A model generated the notes under the pieces. It ran no database searches. It was not told the DNA's origin and saw nothing but the letters and a program-made list of their open reading frames with translations. DNA of 64,000 nucleotides. Origin: Pedobacter antarcticus (GTDB lineage Bacteria; Bacteroidota; Bacteroidia; Sphingobacteriales; Sphingobacteriaceae). Positions 1 to 10,821 of the stretch are shown piece after piece; position 1 is the stretch's first letter; the number at the start of each line of letters is the position of its first letter. The DNA lies in assembly GCF_900112985.1 (NCBI RefSeq), contig NZ_FONS01000001.1, positions 245,730 to 309,729 on the forward strand, read 5' to 3'. Made by a program: the position numbers and the translations under genes.

Positions 1-721
1 AACTCGGCTCAATGTCAAATACACTTTCCACCGTCTTATTCTTATGCTTACCGAAGTTAAACACTTCTTCTCCCTGATCGTTGTAAACCATACGACCAGC
101 AAAATCTACCGGTTTATTCATGTTGGTAAATGCATGAAGTGCATCAATATCATTTATAACCGGCTGAGATATTTTACCTTGTTTATCCTCAAAATCTGCA
201 CCCTCGTATCGCTCCAGCTGAGCCAGTAATACGTGATAGGTAGCTGTAATGTCTGCCTCTGCCGAATGTGCATTAATAATATCCTTGTTGCAATAAAATT
301 TATAAGCCGCACGAAGGGTTCTTTGCTCCATTTGATGGAAGATATTCTGTACATCAACAAATCTTCTGTCTGCCATGTCAAAATCAACACCTGCACGCAA
401 AAATTCTTCAAGTAATACCGGAATATCAAAACGGTTAGAATTATAACCTGCAAGATCTGCATCACCGATAAACGCAGCAAGTTCCTGTGCAACTTCTGCA
501 AATTTTGGAGCATCTGCAATATGTTCATCGTATATACCATGAATCAAAGATGATTGAAGCGGAATAGGCATGCCAGGATGGACACGGAGAGTTTTGATCT
601 GCTCAGTTCCATCTGGCATAGCTTTTAATATTGCAATTTCAACGATGCGGTCAGATCCCACATTAATTCCGGTTGTTTCCAGATCAAAAAAAGCAAGAGG
701 ACGGATTAAATTTAATTTCAT
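1..721 (-). CDS. 3'-5' exonuclease, DnaQ/DEDDh family (3' end cut off)
   Basis: The gene begins at ATG 721 and runs off the left edge, so about 240 codons are visible and no stop is seen. The N-terminus carries exonuclease motif I (FDLETTG, with D13 and E15), then motif II (NSNRFDIPVL), then motif III (HSAEADITAT). The His and Asp of motif III place it in the DEDDh class of DnaQ-like nucleases, related to the proofreading subunit of DNA polymerase III. After the nuclease core comes a stretch with VFNFGKHKNKTV, an extension often seen in Bacteroidota exonucleases of this type. It lacks a polymerase domain in the visible part. Role in proofreading or repair is inferred from the family. Confidence 0.85.
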   Translation of the reverse strand, partial: MKLNLIRPLAFFDLETTGINVGSDRIVEIAILKAMPDGTEQIKTLRVHPGMPIPLQSSLIHGIYDEHIADAPKFAEVAQELAAFIGDADLAGYNSNRFDIPVLLEEFLRAGVDFDMADRRFVDVQNIFHQMEQRTLRAAYKFYCNKDIINAHSAEADITATYHVLLAQLERYEGADFEDKQGKISQPVINDIDALHAFTNMNKPVDFAGRMVYNDQGEEVFNFGKHKNKTVESVFDIEPS

Positions 722-761
722 TGGTATATTTTTTATAATACTAATATTGATACAAAAGTTC

Positions 762-884
762 TTAGCTAAGAAATATTATGCCTAAGCCAATACCAATTAT
801 CATGATAAGATACATCAATATTTCAGTTGTTGCGAATTTTTTATATTTAGTCCAGAAAGGGTCTTTATCAACAGTCTTTTTCAT
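762..884 (-). CDS. small single-span membrane protein, 40 aa
   Basis: A 40-codon ORF from ATG 884 to TAA 762, sitting between the exonuclease and the NlpC/P60 gene. The first 20 residues are polar and basic (MKKTVDKDPFWTKYKKF). The last 18 form one hydrophobic helix (LMYLIMIIGIGLGIIFLS), so it is probably a tail-anchored or single-pass inner-membrane protein. It is in the same orientation as both neighbours. No function is recognised. The basic head plus clean hydrophobic tail, and the fit in the gap, are the reasons to believe it is real. Confidence 0.55.
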   Translation of the reverse strand: MKKTVDKDPFWTKYKKFATTEILMYLIMIIGIGLGIIFLS

Positions 885-896
885 TTTAGATTACGC

Positions 897-1406
897 TTAG
901 TTTTTGACACTGCCCGCTTTAATGAGCACCCGTTGGTAGGCTGGTAAATTCAAGTCATCTACAATTACACCCTTTGAAGTAGAAGCATGAACGAAATATC
1001 CGTTATTTAGGTATACGCCTACATGATCTATTTCCCGTCCGCCGAAAGAAAAGAAAATCAAATCTCCCTCCTGAAGTCTGGAAAAGTCTTTTTTCCTGAT
1101 TACATCTGCCTGATCGCGGGAGCGCCTGGGTAACTTTTGTCCATAAATCTCCTGATTTAAAAGTAGCGCAAAACCAGAGCAATCGATCCCCTTCTTATTC
1201 AATCCGCCTAACCGGTATGGAACCCCGGTCCAGTCAGTAATAAAACGATACAGTTTTTTACTATCTAATGCAGCCATCGCATCAGCCGCTTTTGCACCTC
1301 TGCTGCCAGTATTAGCATTTGACGTGTGTCTCCTGCTCGAACAGGAAGTGAAAATTATCGTCCAGGTGAGCGCCAATAGAAAATAACGTAGGTATACTTT
1401 TTTCAT
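897..1406 (-). CDS. NlpC/P60 family cell-wall lipoprotein peptidase
   Basis: 169 aa. The N-terminus is a lipoprotein signal with the acceptor Cys at residue 22 (FTSC). The NlpC/P60 catalytic triad residues are visible: Cys76 in GIDCSGF, His128 in EIDHVG, and His140 in YFVHAS. Proteins of this Spr/NlpC type cleave gamma-D-glutamyl-diaminopimelate or similar bonds in peptidoglycan stem peptides, acting in the periplasm. The gene ends the run that starts with mutS, 11 bases upstream, so co-transcription is likely. Its exact substrate cannot be read from sequence. Confidence 0.88.
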   Translation of the reverse strand: MKKVYLRYFLLALTWTIIFTSCSSRRHTSNANTGSRGAKAADAMAALDSKKLYRFITDWTGVPYRLGGLNKKGIDCSGFALLLNQEIYGQKLPRRSRDQADVIRKKDFSRLQEGDLIFFSFGGREIDHVGVYLNNGYFVHASTSKGVIVDDLNLPAYQRVLIKAGSVKN

Positions 1407-1417
1407 TGGTTTTAGTT

Positions 1418-4027
1418 TTATTGTTTGATCAACCTTTGAATTTCATCCAATTTCAATAATGCTTCCACCGGAGTGAGAACATTTACATCCATATTATTCA
1501 ACATATCTCTGATTTGTACCAGAACCGGATCATCCACAGCAAACATATGGAGCTGATAAGCCTGGTTCTGTACTTTTTTGAAGCTATCTTTAATACTTTG
1601 TCCTTCAGTTCTGTCAATTTCCAGTTTCTTAAGGATTTCGTTAGCTCTGTTTAGTAGTTTAGGTGGCATACCGGCAAGCTTTGCCACATGAATACCAAAA
1701 CTATGTTCACTACCGCCCGGAACCAGCTTACGCAGAAAAATTACTTTACCGGCCATCTCTTTCACGGACACGTTGTAGTTTCTGATCCTGTTCATCGTTG
1801 CAGCCAGTTCATTCAGTTCATGATAATGGGTTGCAAAGAGTGTTTTGGGTCTTGCTGAGGGGTGAGTATGCAGAAATTCTGCAATAGCCCAGGCAATGGA
1901 TATTCCGTCGTATGTACTCGTTCCTCTGCCAATTTCGTCGAGTAGAATCAGGCTCCTGTCTGAAATATTATTTAGAATACTCGCCGTCTCATTCATCTCT
2001 ACCATGAATGTACTTTCTCCAGCTGATAAATTGTCAGATGCACCTACGCGCGTAAATATCTTATCCACCAGACCGATAGCAGCAGATTTTGCAGGGACGA
2101 AACAACCCATCTGCGCCATGAGCACGATAAGACCTGTCTGACGAAGGATCGCAGATTTACCAGACATATTTGGCCCGGTTATAATTATAATCTGTTGGGT
2201 ATCATTATCAAGGAATACGTCGTTGGTAATATATTCCTCCCCTATTTTCAGTCTTTTTTCGATAACAGGATGTCTTCCGCCTTTAATATCCAGCGCTCTG
2301 GAGTTATCTAATATTGGCTTGACATAGTGATTTTGTAAACTTAGCTGCGCAAAACATAACAGGACGTCCAGTTGCGCAATTAAGTTTGCATTTTGCTGTA
2401 TTGGTCTGATATAGCTTGCAACCTGCAACATTAAAGCTTCATATAATCTAACTTCAATCTGCTGAATCTTATCTTCGGCACCAAGGATTTGTTCTTCGTA
2501 TTCCTTCAGCTCCGGCGTAATATATCGTTCGGCATTAACCAGGGTTTGTTTTCGTGTCCAGTCAGAAGGAACCTTATCCTTATGGGTATGGGTTACTTCC
2601 AGATAATAGCCGAAGACATTGTTAAACGAAATTTTCAGCGAAGGTATGCCAGTACTAGCTGCCTCTCTCTTTTGGATTTCGACAAGAAAATCTTTACCCC
2701 CTGTAGAAATTGCCCGTAGTCTGTCTAATTCCTGATCCACCCCATCTGCAATGACATTACCTTTCACCAGAAGAGCGGGTGGTTCCTGTTGCAGCTCAAT
2801 TTCCAACTTCTCGCGAATGCTCAGACATGGATCGAGCTGTGAAGCAAGTTGCATCAGATACGGGTTATTGGTTTCGAGCGCTTTTTCTTTGATAAGCTCA
2901 ATCTGATATAATGACTTTTTTAATTGACAAAGTTCTCTGGGACCGCAACGGAGCAAGCCAACCTTTGAAATTAAACGTTCCAGATCCCCTATCAGCTTTA
3001 CAGGAGCAAGCAGGTCTTCCAGCAAGGTATCCTGTTCAATCAGGTATTCAACCATCCCCAGACGTTCCTGAATAGGCTTCAATTCTTTAAGCGGCATAAC
3101 AATCCACTTATGCAGCATTCTAGCACCCATTGGAGTCGAAGTCTGATCCAGCACATTAAATAATGTCACTGCATTTTCGTTTGCCGAACTAACCAGCTCC
3201 AGATTTCTGATAGTGAATCTGTCCAGCCATAAATATCGGTCTTCTTCTATCCGGGAAATAGAGGTTATATGTTTAAGATTTCTGTGCTCAGTCTCATTTA
3301 GATAATGTAGCACAATTCCGGAGGCAACTAAACCTATAACCAGTTTTTCAACACCAAAACCTTTCAGCGAGGTAACTTCGAAATGCTTAGTTAATACTTC
3401 ATCGGCATAATCGGATGTAAAAGCCCAGTCTTCCAGTGCATACGTGTAGAATCTGTCGCCGAAGAGCTCAAAAAATTCCTGGCGTTTACTTTTCTGAAAG
3501 ATAACTTCAGTCGGCTTAAACCCCTGTAATAGTTTATCAATGTATTCTGCATTTCCCTGTGCAACATGAAACTCTCCTGTAGAGATGTCCAGGAAAGAAA
3601 TCCCAATTGCATTTTTATCAATGAAGATCGCTGCAAGGTAATTATTAGACTTTTGACTAAGGATATTATCACTATATGCGACGCCGGGAGTAACCAATTC
3701 GGTTACGCCGCGCTTAACGATAGTTTTGGTAGTTTTTGGATCTTCCAGCTGATCGCAGATCGCAACCCGCTGACCAGCCCTGACTAACTTAGAAAGATAA
3801 TTGTCCAGGGAGTGGTGAGGGAAACCGGCAAGCTCTATATAGGCTGCAGATCCATTTGCACGCCTGGTTAATACAATCCCTAAAATCTGGGAGGTTTTAA
3901 TAGCATCTTCTCCGAATGTCTCATAAAAATCTCCTACTCTGAACAATAATAATGCACCCGGGTATTTTGCTTTGATCGCATTATACTGCTGCATTAACGG
4001 TGTCTCTTTCGTTTTATCTTTAGCCAA
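1418..4027 (-). CDS. mutS: DNA mismatch repair ATPase MutS
   Basis: 869 aa, the usual length for MutS. The N-terminal mismatch-recognition motif Phe-x-Glu is present (DFYETF, F34 and E36). The C-terminal ABC-type ATPase has its Walker A near residue 617 (TGPNMSGKS), Walker B ([12 protein letters not shown]) and the STYDG signature, ending in the helix-turn-helix dimer region. MutS finds base mismatches and small loops and recruits MutL. Start ATG 4027 matches the family N-terminus. Upstream of it is a short AT-rich gap with no strong promoter match. Confidence 0.97.
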   Translation of the reverse strand: MAKDKTKETPLMQQYNAIKAKYPGALLLFRVGDFYETFGEDAIKTSQILGIVLTRRANGSAAYIELAGFPHHSLDNYLSKLVRAGQRVAICDQLEDPKTTKTIVKRGVTELVTPGVAYSDNILSQKSNNYLAAIFIDKNAIGISFLDISTGEFHVAQGNAEYIDKLLQGFKPTEVIFQKSKRQEFFELFGDRFYTYALEDWAFTSDYADEVLTKHFEVTSLKGFGVEKLVIGLVASGIVLHYLNETEHRNLKHITSISRIEEDRYLWLDRFTIRNLELVSSANENAVTLFNVLDQTSTPMGARMLHKWIVMPLKELKPIQERLGMVEYLIEQDTLLEDLLAPVKLIGDLERLISKVGLLRCGPRELCQLKKSLYQIELIKEKALETNNPYLMQLASQLDPCLSIREKLEIELQQEPPALLVKGNVIADGVDQELDRLRAISTGGKDFLVEIQKREAASTGIPSLKISFNNVFGYYLEVTHTHKDKVPSDWTRKQTLVNAERYITPELKEYEEQILGAEDKIQQIEVRLYEALMLQVASYIRPIQQNANLIAQLDVLLCFAQLSLQNHYVKPILDNSRALDIKGGRHPVIEKRLKIGEEYITNDVFLDNDTQQIIIITGPNMSGKSAILRQTGLIVLMAQMGCFVPAKSAAIGLVDKIFTRVGASDNLSAGESTFMVEMNETASILNNISDRSLILLDEIGRGTSTYDGISIAWAIAEFLHTHPSARPKTLFATHYHELNELAATMNRIRNYNVSVKEMAGKVIFLRKLVPGGSEHSFGIHVAKLAGMPPKLLNRANEILKKLEIDRTEGQSIKDSFKKVQNQAYQLHMFAVDDPVLVQIRDMLNNMDVNVLTPVEALLKLDEIQRLIKQ

Positions 4028-4117
4028 AATGTTATATAAAATTACAAAGCTGTAAATATACTATCTAGGGATTAGCTTTGTGCTTTTTTTTGCAATTTCA
4101 AGCTAATCTGATACGAA

Positions 4118-4843
4118 TTATAAAGCAGCAATATAATTAAGGAAGAGTTGCAGAGCCTCTCTCTTGGCGGCAGTAAGCTCAAAGTCAAGTTTGTGCATCA
4201 GATAATCTTCCATATCGAAACCAGAAACTTCAGGCAGGCCTTTTATAACTTCCTTTCTCGAATCCAGGCCTTTTTTTAAAGCCCGATTGAAAGCAGCTAT
4301 AAATTCAGCATCTATTTTTTTATTGGCGACCCATGCAGCATAAACAAAAGGAAGACCGGTAAACGTCATCCATTCTTCACCCATATCATAAACATAGGGA
4401 TACTTATCTTTCTGGCCGAATGTGCGGTCTCCGATCAGTACAATAGCATCAGTAACCGCATCTGGTTCAGTTGTGAAGGATACGTCTTTTTTGAAATGAA
4501 ATTTAAGCAGTACCCTGGATAAATTGTTAGAAGTTCTGGAATGTGCATCCAAACGTAAAGTACGAATATCTTCTACTGGTAAATGACTAAAAATAAACAC
4601 AGAGTTGACTGCACCAACCGAGCCGATACAATAATCTGAAATAATATGCGGATCGGCAATTAATGGAATCGCCGCTACAGGGATCAGTCCGATATCTACG
4701 GTACCATCAATTACTTTAGCAGCACAATCAGTTGGAATATCAAGGCTCAGGTCAATCTCTTGTAAGATTGGGGAATGTTCAATTCCGTAAATGAAGGGTT
4801 TAGTATTAGTATAGGAAACAGCTGAAATACGTATCTTATTCAA
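4118..4843 (-). CDS. mqnA: chorismate dehydratase MqnA (futalosine pathway)
   Basis: 241 aa, a periplasmic-binding-like fold enzyme that dehydrates chorismate to 3-[(1-carboxyvinyl)oxy]benzoate, the first step of the futalosine route to menaquinone. The N-terminal RISAVSYTNTKPFIYG is typical of the MqnA/MqnD family, and its position next to mqnE fixes the assignment. It lies 63 bases downstream of mqnE. A 7-bp hairpin (4864-4883) in that gap may be a weak attenuator. A 9-bp inverted repeat (4070-4078 and 4100-4108) lies just past its stop, but no U-run follows it. Confidence 0.92.
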   Translation of the reverse strand: MNKIRISAVSYTNTKPFIYGIEHSPILQEIDLSLDIPTDCAAKVIDGTVDIGLIPVAAIPLIADPHIISDYCIGSVGAVNSVFIFSHLPVEDIRTLRLDAHSRTSNNLSRVLLKFHFKKDVSFTTEPDAVTDAIVLIGDRTFGQKDKYPYVYDMGEEWMTFTGLPFVYAAWVANKKIDAEFIAAFNRALKKGLDSRKEVIKGLPEVSGFDMEDYLMHKLDFELTAAKREALQLFLNYIAAL

Positions 4844-4906
4844 TGTTATATGCTTATAATGGCTATAACCTTTTGGGGTTATAAACTCATGTTTTGAATT
4901 TTTATC

Positions 4907-6103
4907 CTAGGAATTAATTACCGGAAGTTTATAGAACTGAGGTTTAACATCTTCCTCAAATTCCACATTTGTATAATCGGTAACAACATTATAAAGCGTA
5001 TCCCTTTCAATCGGTTCACGTTTAACCTGTTTAATGAGATTAACAAGCTCTCTGGTACTCATACCAGGATGCTGCTCTTCTGCCCCGGCCATCGAATAAA
5101 TCTTAGTCGTATCATCCAAGGTGCCATCAATGTCATCAACGCCAAAATTTAGAGATAATTGAGCTGTTTCTCTACTAATCATCGCCCAATAGGCCTTAAT
5201 GTGATCAAAATTATCCATATAAATCCTCGCAATTGCGTAGTTACGAAGGTCTTCTATAACTGAAACCTCGGGCACATGATCCATCTGATTATTCTGATTA
5301 CGGAATTTCAACGGAATAAATGCCTGAAAACCACCTGTTTTATCCTGTAGTTGTCTCAAACGCTCCATATGATCTACTCTGTGCCAGTACTCTTCTATAT
5401 GGCCATAAAGCATCGTCGCATTTGTACGCATTCCAATCTTGTGAGCTTGTTCATGGATATCCAGCCACTGCTCTGCGTTACATTTATCGTGTGCAATCTT
5501 CTCTCGCACCTCGGGATGGAAGATTTCTGCACCACCACCCGGCATAGAGTCCAGTCCAGCATCCTGCATATACTTCATACCATCATAGTGGCTGAGTTTC
5601 GCTTTTTTAAAGATATAATAATACTCCACGGGAGTTAATGCCTTAATGTGAAGGTCGGGACGGTGTGCCTTAGACCTGCGGAAAAATTCGGCATAAAAGT
5701 CGAGGTTCTGCTTTGGAACGACGCCACCGGTAATGTGTACTTCAGTTACAGGTTCATTATCATATTTTTTCAACGCGTCGATCATGGCGTCGACACTCAT
5801 TTCCCAGCCTTCTTCTTTGTTCTTAATTAAACGTGAATAGGAACAGAAGTTACAACTGTATACACAAACATTTGTCGGTTCTATATGAAAATTACGGTTA
5901 AAGAAAGTACGGTTACCATGTCTTTTCTCTCTGATATAATTAGCCAGTACACCCAAATAACCTAGTTCCGCATACTTATAAAGATATACTCCGTCATCAA
6001 AGGAAATTCTCTCTTCGCGCTCTACTTTCTCTGCGATGGCCAATAGTTCTGGAGACAGATCTTTATCGGAAATCAGGAAAGCGAGTTTTTGTGTCGTGTC
6101 CAT
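4907..6103 (-). CDS. mqnE: aminofutalosine synthase MqnE, radical SAM
   Basis: 398 aa. The radical-SAM iron-sulfur motif CxxxCxxC is seen at C80, C84 and C87 (NVCVYSCNFCSYS), followed by THITGG-type strand motifs (VHITGGVVPKQN). MqnE joins the MqnA product to SAM to give 6-amino-6-deoxyfutalosine. The related enzyme MqnC shares the motif, but the length and the mqnA neighbour favour MqnE. A possible -7 element on the minus strand (CAAAAGTA on the plus strand at 6123-6130) lies 20 bases upstream of ATG 6103. Confidence 0.9.
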   Translation of the reverse strand: MDTTQKLAFLISDKDLSPELLAIAEKVEREERISFDDGVYLYKYAELGYLGVLANYIREKRHGNRTFFNRNFHIEPTNVCVYSCNFCSYSRLIKNKEEGWEMSVDAMIDALKKYDNEPVTEVHITGGVVPKQNLDFYAEFFRRSKAHRPDLHIKALTPVEYYYIFKKAKLSHYDGMKYMQDAGLDSMPGGGAEIFHPEVREKIAHDKCNAEQWLDIHEQAHKIGMRTNATMLYGHIEEYWHRVDHMERLRQLQDKTGGFQAFIPLKFRNQNNQMDHVPEVSVIEDLRNYAIARIYMDNFDHIKAYWAMISRETAQLSLNFGVDDIDGTLDDTTKIYSMAGAEEQHPGMSTRELVNLIKQVKREPIERDTLYNVVTDYTNVEFEEDVKPQFYKLPVINS

Positions 6104-6230
6104 TTATTATCAATTATAAAGTCAAAAGTAAGATAAAAACATCAGAAGATGGTTCCAGAGGCTGTTTTGGCTGTCAGTTTTGTGTCATAGCTATACCATA
6201 ACAACGCTTTCGAAAAATCAGGACATGAAA

Positions 6231-6260
6231 AAGGCCGATCATGATGTGATGATCAGCCTT
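6231..6260 (-). terminator. rho-independent terminator after the lipoprotein gene
   Basis: Inverted repeat of 12 bp (aaggccgatcat and atgatcagcctt, one mismatch) with a short loop. On the minus strand it is followed by a run of T. It sits just downstream of the stop of the 164-aa lipoprotein gene. Confidence 0.75.
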
Positions 6261-6282
6261 TGAAAATTGCGTTTATAGCGTG

Positions 6283-6777
6283 TTATTTCGCTGCTTTAGT
6301 GTAGTTCAAAACAATATATGCAGAAGAACTACCGTATTCAACAGGTGACTTCAAAGTCAGGTTATTGTCGTCGGCGTGTGAAAGGATAAGTCTGTAACCT
6401 TCTGTTACATTTTTCGCTTTATCACCTTCATTCAGTTTTTTAAACTGGAAAGTCTCGTCAGTAGTACTCACAGACCAGAAAATGTCCTGAGTTCTGCTCG
6501 GGCAATCAGTAGTTCCAGGCAGCATATAAGAACCATTTCCACTGTTTGTCAATCTCCAGGTACTACCTATAAAACATTTATAAGATGCTTCATTAAACAG
6601 TGATTTCACATTCGCTGCCGGTACTCCCTCAAACGTAATATCATTTAATACCCAGTTTCCAGTCACATTTCCTCTTTTCAGGCTAGCACCTGCGGAAGCA
6701 TTTTTTGTGGATGAACAACTCTGTAAAACCATCAATGAACTGCATAAAATGGCTGCTATTACTAATATTCTTTTCAT
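6283..6777 (-). CDS. lipocalin-like/META-like lipoprotein
   Basis: 164 aa with a lipoprotein signal peptide; the acceptor Cys is at residue 21 (LQSCSS). The mature part begins with a GNWVLNDITFEG strand, like the opening of lipocalin-like domains that are common in Bacteroidota lipoproteins, and it contains two further Cys residues that could form a disulfide. It is a single-gene unit: divergent from the PLP enzyme on one side and closed by a terminator on the other. Ligand and role are unknown. A META/HslJ-like fold is the alternative reading. Confidence 0.65.
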   Translation of the reverse strand: MKRILVIAAILCSSLMVLQSCSSTKNASAGASLKRGNVTGNWVLNDITFEGVPAANVKSLFNEASYKCFIGSTWRLTNSGNGSYMLPGTTDCPSRTQDIFWSVSTTDETFQFKKLNEGDKAKNVTEGYRLILSHADDNNLTLKSPVEYGSSSAYIVLNYTKAAK

Positions 6778-6842
6778 ATACTTGTGTTTTTGAAAGTCAA
6801 CTTACACAAACCCTGCCAAAAACCCTATTTAACAGAAATTCT

Positions 6843-7958
6843 ATGCATAACAAAACTACAGCCATCCACGGAGGAAATATAACACCAAGTGCAACCGGAG
6901 ATGTGACTCCTGCAATTAGTTTATCTACAACTTTTTACAGAGACGAAAACGGCGGATACCCGGGCGGACACATGTATAGCCGTGTCAGCAATCCGAACCG
7001 TACTGCTTTAGAGACAATACTGGCAAAACTGGAGAAAGGAACAGAAGCCTGTGCATTTTCATCAGGTAATACCGCTGGAATGGCAGCGTTCCAGGCTTTA
7101 GCGCCAGGAAGCCATATTATTGCCCCCGACGATATGTACTGGGGTTTTAAAAAACAACTACTGTCTATTTTCGAAGGGATCCTGGAGATTGATTTTATAG
7201 ATCTGACTAAGCCTGAACTCGTCTCCCCAGCGATCAAATCAAATACGGTGATGATCTGGACAGAAACACCCTCTAATCCACTCCTTAAAATCACTGATCT
7301 CACGGCCATTTCTAAGATCGCAAAGTCGCATCAACTGATTCTGGCCTGTGATAACACTTTCGCCTCTCCATGTTTCCAAAATCCAATTTTTCAGGGAGCA
7401 GATCTGGTAATGCATTCTACTACCAAATATATAGGCGGCCACAGTGATGTACTCGGCGGTGTCCTGATTACAGCTGGTCCTTCTGCTTATTGGGACAAGA
7501 TCAGGAATATTCAGCAGATTGGCGGTGCAGTTCCTTCCCCTTTCGACTGCTTTCTGTTACTGAGAAGTTTAAAAACTCTTCATTACCGGATGAAAGGTCA
7601 TGCTGAAAACGCATTACTTTTTGCTCAGTATCTGGAAGCGCACCCGTTAATTGAAAAAGTGTATTACCCTGGTTTACCTTCACACCCACAATATGAAGTC
7701 GCTGTTAAACAAATGACAGGCTTTTCCGGAATGCTGTCTGTGTTGGTTAAGGGCGATGGAGAAAATGCTAAAAAAGTAGTTAATAAAGTTCATCTGTTCG
7801 CTCAAGCTACCAGTCTTGGCGGTGTAGAAAGTTTAATTGAGCATCGGGCCTCAGTAGAGGGTCCTGACACAAAAACGCCACAGAATTTAATTCGGATATC
7901 TATTGGACTTGAAGATGTAAACGATCTGATTGCCGATTTCGAGCAGGCTTTACGCTAA
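6843..7958 (+). CDS. Cys/Met metabolism PLP enzyme (cystathionine synthase/lyase type)
   Basis: 371 aa from ATG 6843. A longer frame exists upstream but reads through the neighbour's promoter region and does not resemble the family. The PLP lysine is K195 in HSTTKYIGGHSD, preceded by the cofactor-binding CDNTFASP. Family members include cystathionine gamma-synthase, cystathionine beta-lyase and gamma-lyase; sequence alone does not separate them here. It lies upstream of the SAM riboswitch and is therefore not under that riboswitch, although it has a paralogue (metY) under it. Confidence 0.88.
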   Translation: MHNKTTAIHGGNITPSATGDVTPAISLSTTFYRDENGGYPGGHMYSRVSNPNRTALETILAKLEKGTEACAFSSGNTAGMAAFQALAPGSHIIAPDDMYWGFKKQLLSIFEGILEIDFIDLTKPELVSPAIKSNTVMIWTETPSNPLLKITDLTAISKIAKSHQLILACDNTFASPCFQNPIFQGADLVMHSTTKYIGGHSDVLGGVLITAGPSAYWDKIRNIQQIGGAVPSPFDCFLLLRSLKTLHYRMKGHAENALLFAQYLEAHPLIEKVYYPGLPSHPQYEVAVKQMTGFSGMLSVLVKGDGENAKKVVNKVHLFAQATSLGGVESLIEHRASVEGPDTKTPQNLIRISIGLEDVNDLIADFEQALR

Positions 7959-8025
7959 AAATGAGTTTAAAACTCAACAATAAACTATTGCAAATGAGTG
8001 TTTTGTGAGTAATTCAAAATTTAAT

Positions 8026-8056
8026 TTTGGATATTAATCACAGAACACTACATTTG
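8026..8056 (+). promoter_or_regulatory. Bacteroidota promoter of the met operon
   Basis: TTTG at 8026-8029 and TACATTTG at 8049-8056, separated by 19 bases, match the Bacteroidota consensus TTTG-N19-TAnnTTTG exactly. The expected start of transcription, about 8062, lies 40 bases before the riboswitch. Confidence 0.85.
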
Positions 8057-8101
8057 TAACCATAAAGCGAGAGCTTTTCAAGTCAGCCTGCACAGGTTTG
8101 A

Positions 8102-8210
8102 TTTATAAAGAAGTGGCGAGAGACAGGCTCCTAGACCCACTGGCAACCCTCCCAAATGGAGAAGGTGCCAATTCCTGACCAGACAGCATATTGCTGATTG
8201 GAAAGATAAA
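8102..8210 (+). ncRNA. SAM-I (S-box) riboswitch
   Basis: The closing helix is TTTAT (8102) with ATAAA (8210). Inside are GGCGAGAGACAGGCTC, GACCCACTGGCAACC, AAGGTGCCAATTCCTG and GAAAGAT, which are the conserved blocks of the SAM-I aptamer in its Bacteroidota form. SAM binding is expected to lower expression of the downstream metY-metX-hom genes. No classical terminator hairpin with a U-run is obvious between the aptamer and metY, so the expression platform is not clear (see the leader ORF). Confidence 0.93.
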
Positions 8211-8219
8211 TTTAGACAA

Positions 8220-8318
8220 ATGAAAATTACAATGCCTCTAGCGCGAATGCGCAAAACTTCTTTAAATATTATTAAGCTTGCTTACGTACACAATTATATG
8301 TGTTGTTGCGCTGAATAA
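8220..8318 (+). CDS. short leader ORF with three consecutive Cys codons, 32 aa
   Basis: ATG 8220 lies 10 bases after the riboswitch closing helix; TAA ends at 8318. The peptide begins MKITMPLARMRKT and ends HNYMCCCAE. The Cys codons TGT TGT TGC are at 8301-8309, three codons before the stop. Two competing RNA pairings are visible: GCGC 8241-8244 with GCGC 8249-8252, or GCGCAA 8249-8254 with TTGCGC 8306-8311, which includes the last Cys codon. A further hairpin (8288-8292 with 8299-8303) also covers the first Cys codon. This layout resembles a cysteine-sensing attenuator upstream of metY, an enzyme of sulfide assimilation. Translation is unproven. Confidence 0.55.
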   Translation: MKITMPLARMRKTSLNIIKLAYVHNYMCCCAE

Positions 8319-8421
8319 TAAATACTAATTCCGACCATTTTTCCCGGAAAGCCTCTGAATGAGGTTCTGATAAGCATGCTTTGCTGTATAAATCACCCTA
8401 CACTTCATTTTACAACCTTAA

Positions 8422-9738
<1,317 letters not shown>

Positions 9739-9762
9739 TATCCATTGCAAGAACAAGCCTAT

Positions 9763-10821
9763 ATGTCATCTAACCATATTTTCAATTACCATAAGCTTTT
9801 TAAACTCGAGAACGGAAAAAAGGTACGAGGTTTACAGATTGCCTATCATACATATGGTAAATTAAATGCCGATAAATCAAATGTAATATGGGCTTGTCAT
9901 GCACTAACCGCAAATGCAGATGTTCTGGACTGGTGGAAAGGTCTTTTCGGCGAAAACTCATTATTTAATCCGGAAGAACATTTTATTATCTGTGCAAATG
10001 TATTGGGTTCGCATTATGGGACTACCAATCCGCTGAGTACAAATCCGGTCACTGGTCTGCCCTATTACCTTTCCTTCCCGGAATTTGGTATAAGGGACAT
10101 CGTTAAAGCACACCAGTTGCTCGCCGATGATCTTGGCATCCGTAAACTTAAGGTATTAATTGGTGGTTCACTCGGTGGGCAGCAGGCAATGGAATGGGCA
10201 GTAAGCAATCCTGATTTTACTGAAAACCTGATACTTATTGCGACGAATGCTTTCCATTCCCCATGGGGAATAGCTTTCAATGAAAGTCAGCGCCTGGCGA
10301 TCACTACAGACCGCACATTTTATGCCCAGAGCCCTAATGGCGGTTTAAAAGGTCTTAAAGCAGCCAGAAGCATTGCCTTACTTTCCTATCGTACTTACGA
10401 CGCTTATGTTGCGACACAAGTGGAGAGTGTAAACGAGAAGACGGACGGCTTTCGGGCATCATCTTATCAGAATTATCAGGGTGAGAAGCTGTGTAAACGT
10501 TTCAATGCTTACAGCTACTGGTATCTGACCAAGGCTATGGACAGTCATAATGTTGGCCGGGGCAGAAAAAGCGTTGCAGAAGCACTGCAGCAAATTAAAG
10601 CCGATACCCTGGTAATTGGAATACCTAATGATTTGTTGTTTCCACTTTGTGAACAGGAGTATCTCGCAAACCATATCCCTCATGCCAAATTCCAGAAACT
10701 TCTATCTGCTTATGGGCATGATGGCTTTCTGATTGAAACCGACGAACTAACTAATATCATAGGCAATTTCCTAAAGGAAAATGCAAAAAATAAAATTGTT
10801 AAACTTCATAAAACAGCATAG
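9763..10821 (+). CDS. metX: homoserine O-acetyltransferase
   Basis: 352 aa from ATG 9763; the frame is open six codons further to a TTG, but ATG is preferred. Alpha/beta-hydrolase fold with the nucleophile S136 in GGSLGGQQAMEW, the acid in IPNDLLFP, and the base His in AYGHDGFL. It transfers acetyl from acetyl-CoA to homoserine, giving the substrate for MetY. Some family members use succinyl-CoA; acetyl is inferred from the metY partner. Stop codon is directly followed by the hom start. Confidence 0.93.
   Translation: MSSNHIFNYHKLFKLENGKKVRGLQIAYHTYGKLNADKSNVIWACHALTANADVLDWWKGLFGENSLFNPEEHFIICANVLGSHYGTTNPLSTNPVTGLPYYLSFPEFGIRDIVKAHQLLADDLGIRKLKVLIGGSLGGQQAMEWAVSNPDFTENLILIATNAFHSPWGIAFNESQRLAITTDRTFYAQSPNGGLKGLKAARSIALLSYRTYDAYVATQVESVNEKTDGFRASSYQNYQGEKLCKRFNAYSYWYLTKAMDSHNVGRGRKSVAEALQQIKADTLVIGIPNDLLFPLCEQEYLANHIPHAKFQKLLSAYGHDGFLIETDELTNIIGNFLKENAKNKIVKLHKTA

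Noticed and set aside
154-540. 128-codon minus-strand frame near the left edge
   Set aside because: It is a shadow of the DnaQ-type exonuclease, whose real frame runs through 1-721 and keeps all three nuclease motifs.
4070-4108. Terminator after mqnA
   Set aside because: A 9-bp inverted repeat is present but the loop is long and no T-run follows; too weak to call.
6705-6842. 46-codon N-terminal extension of the PLP enzyme
   Set aside because: It overlaps the divergent lipoprotein gene and does not resemble the family; ATG 6843 gives the normal length and start.
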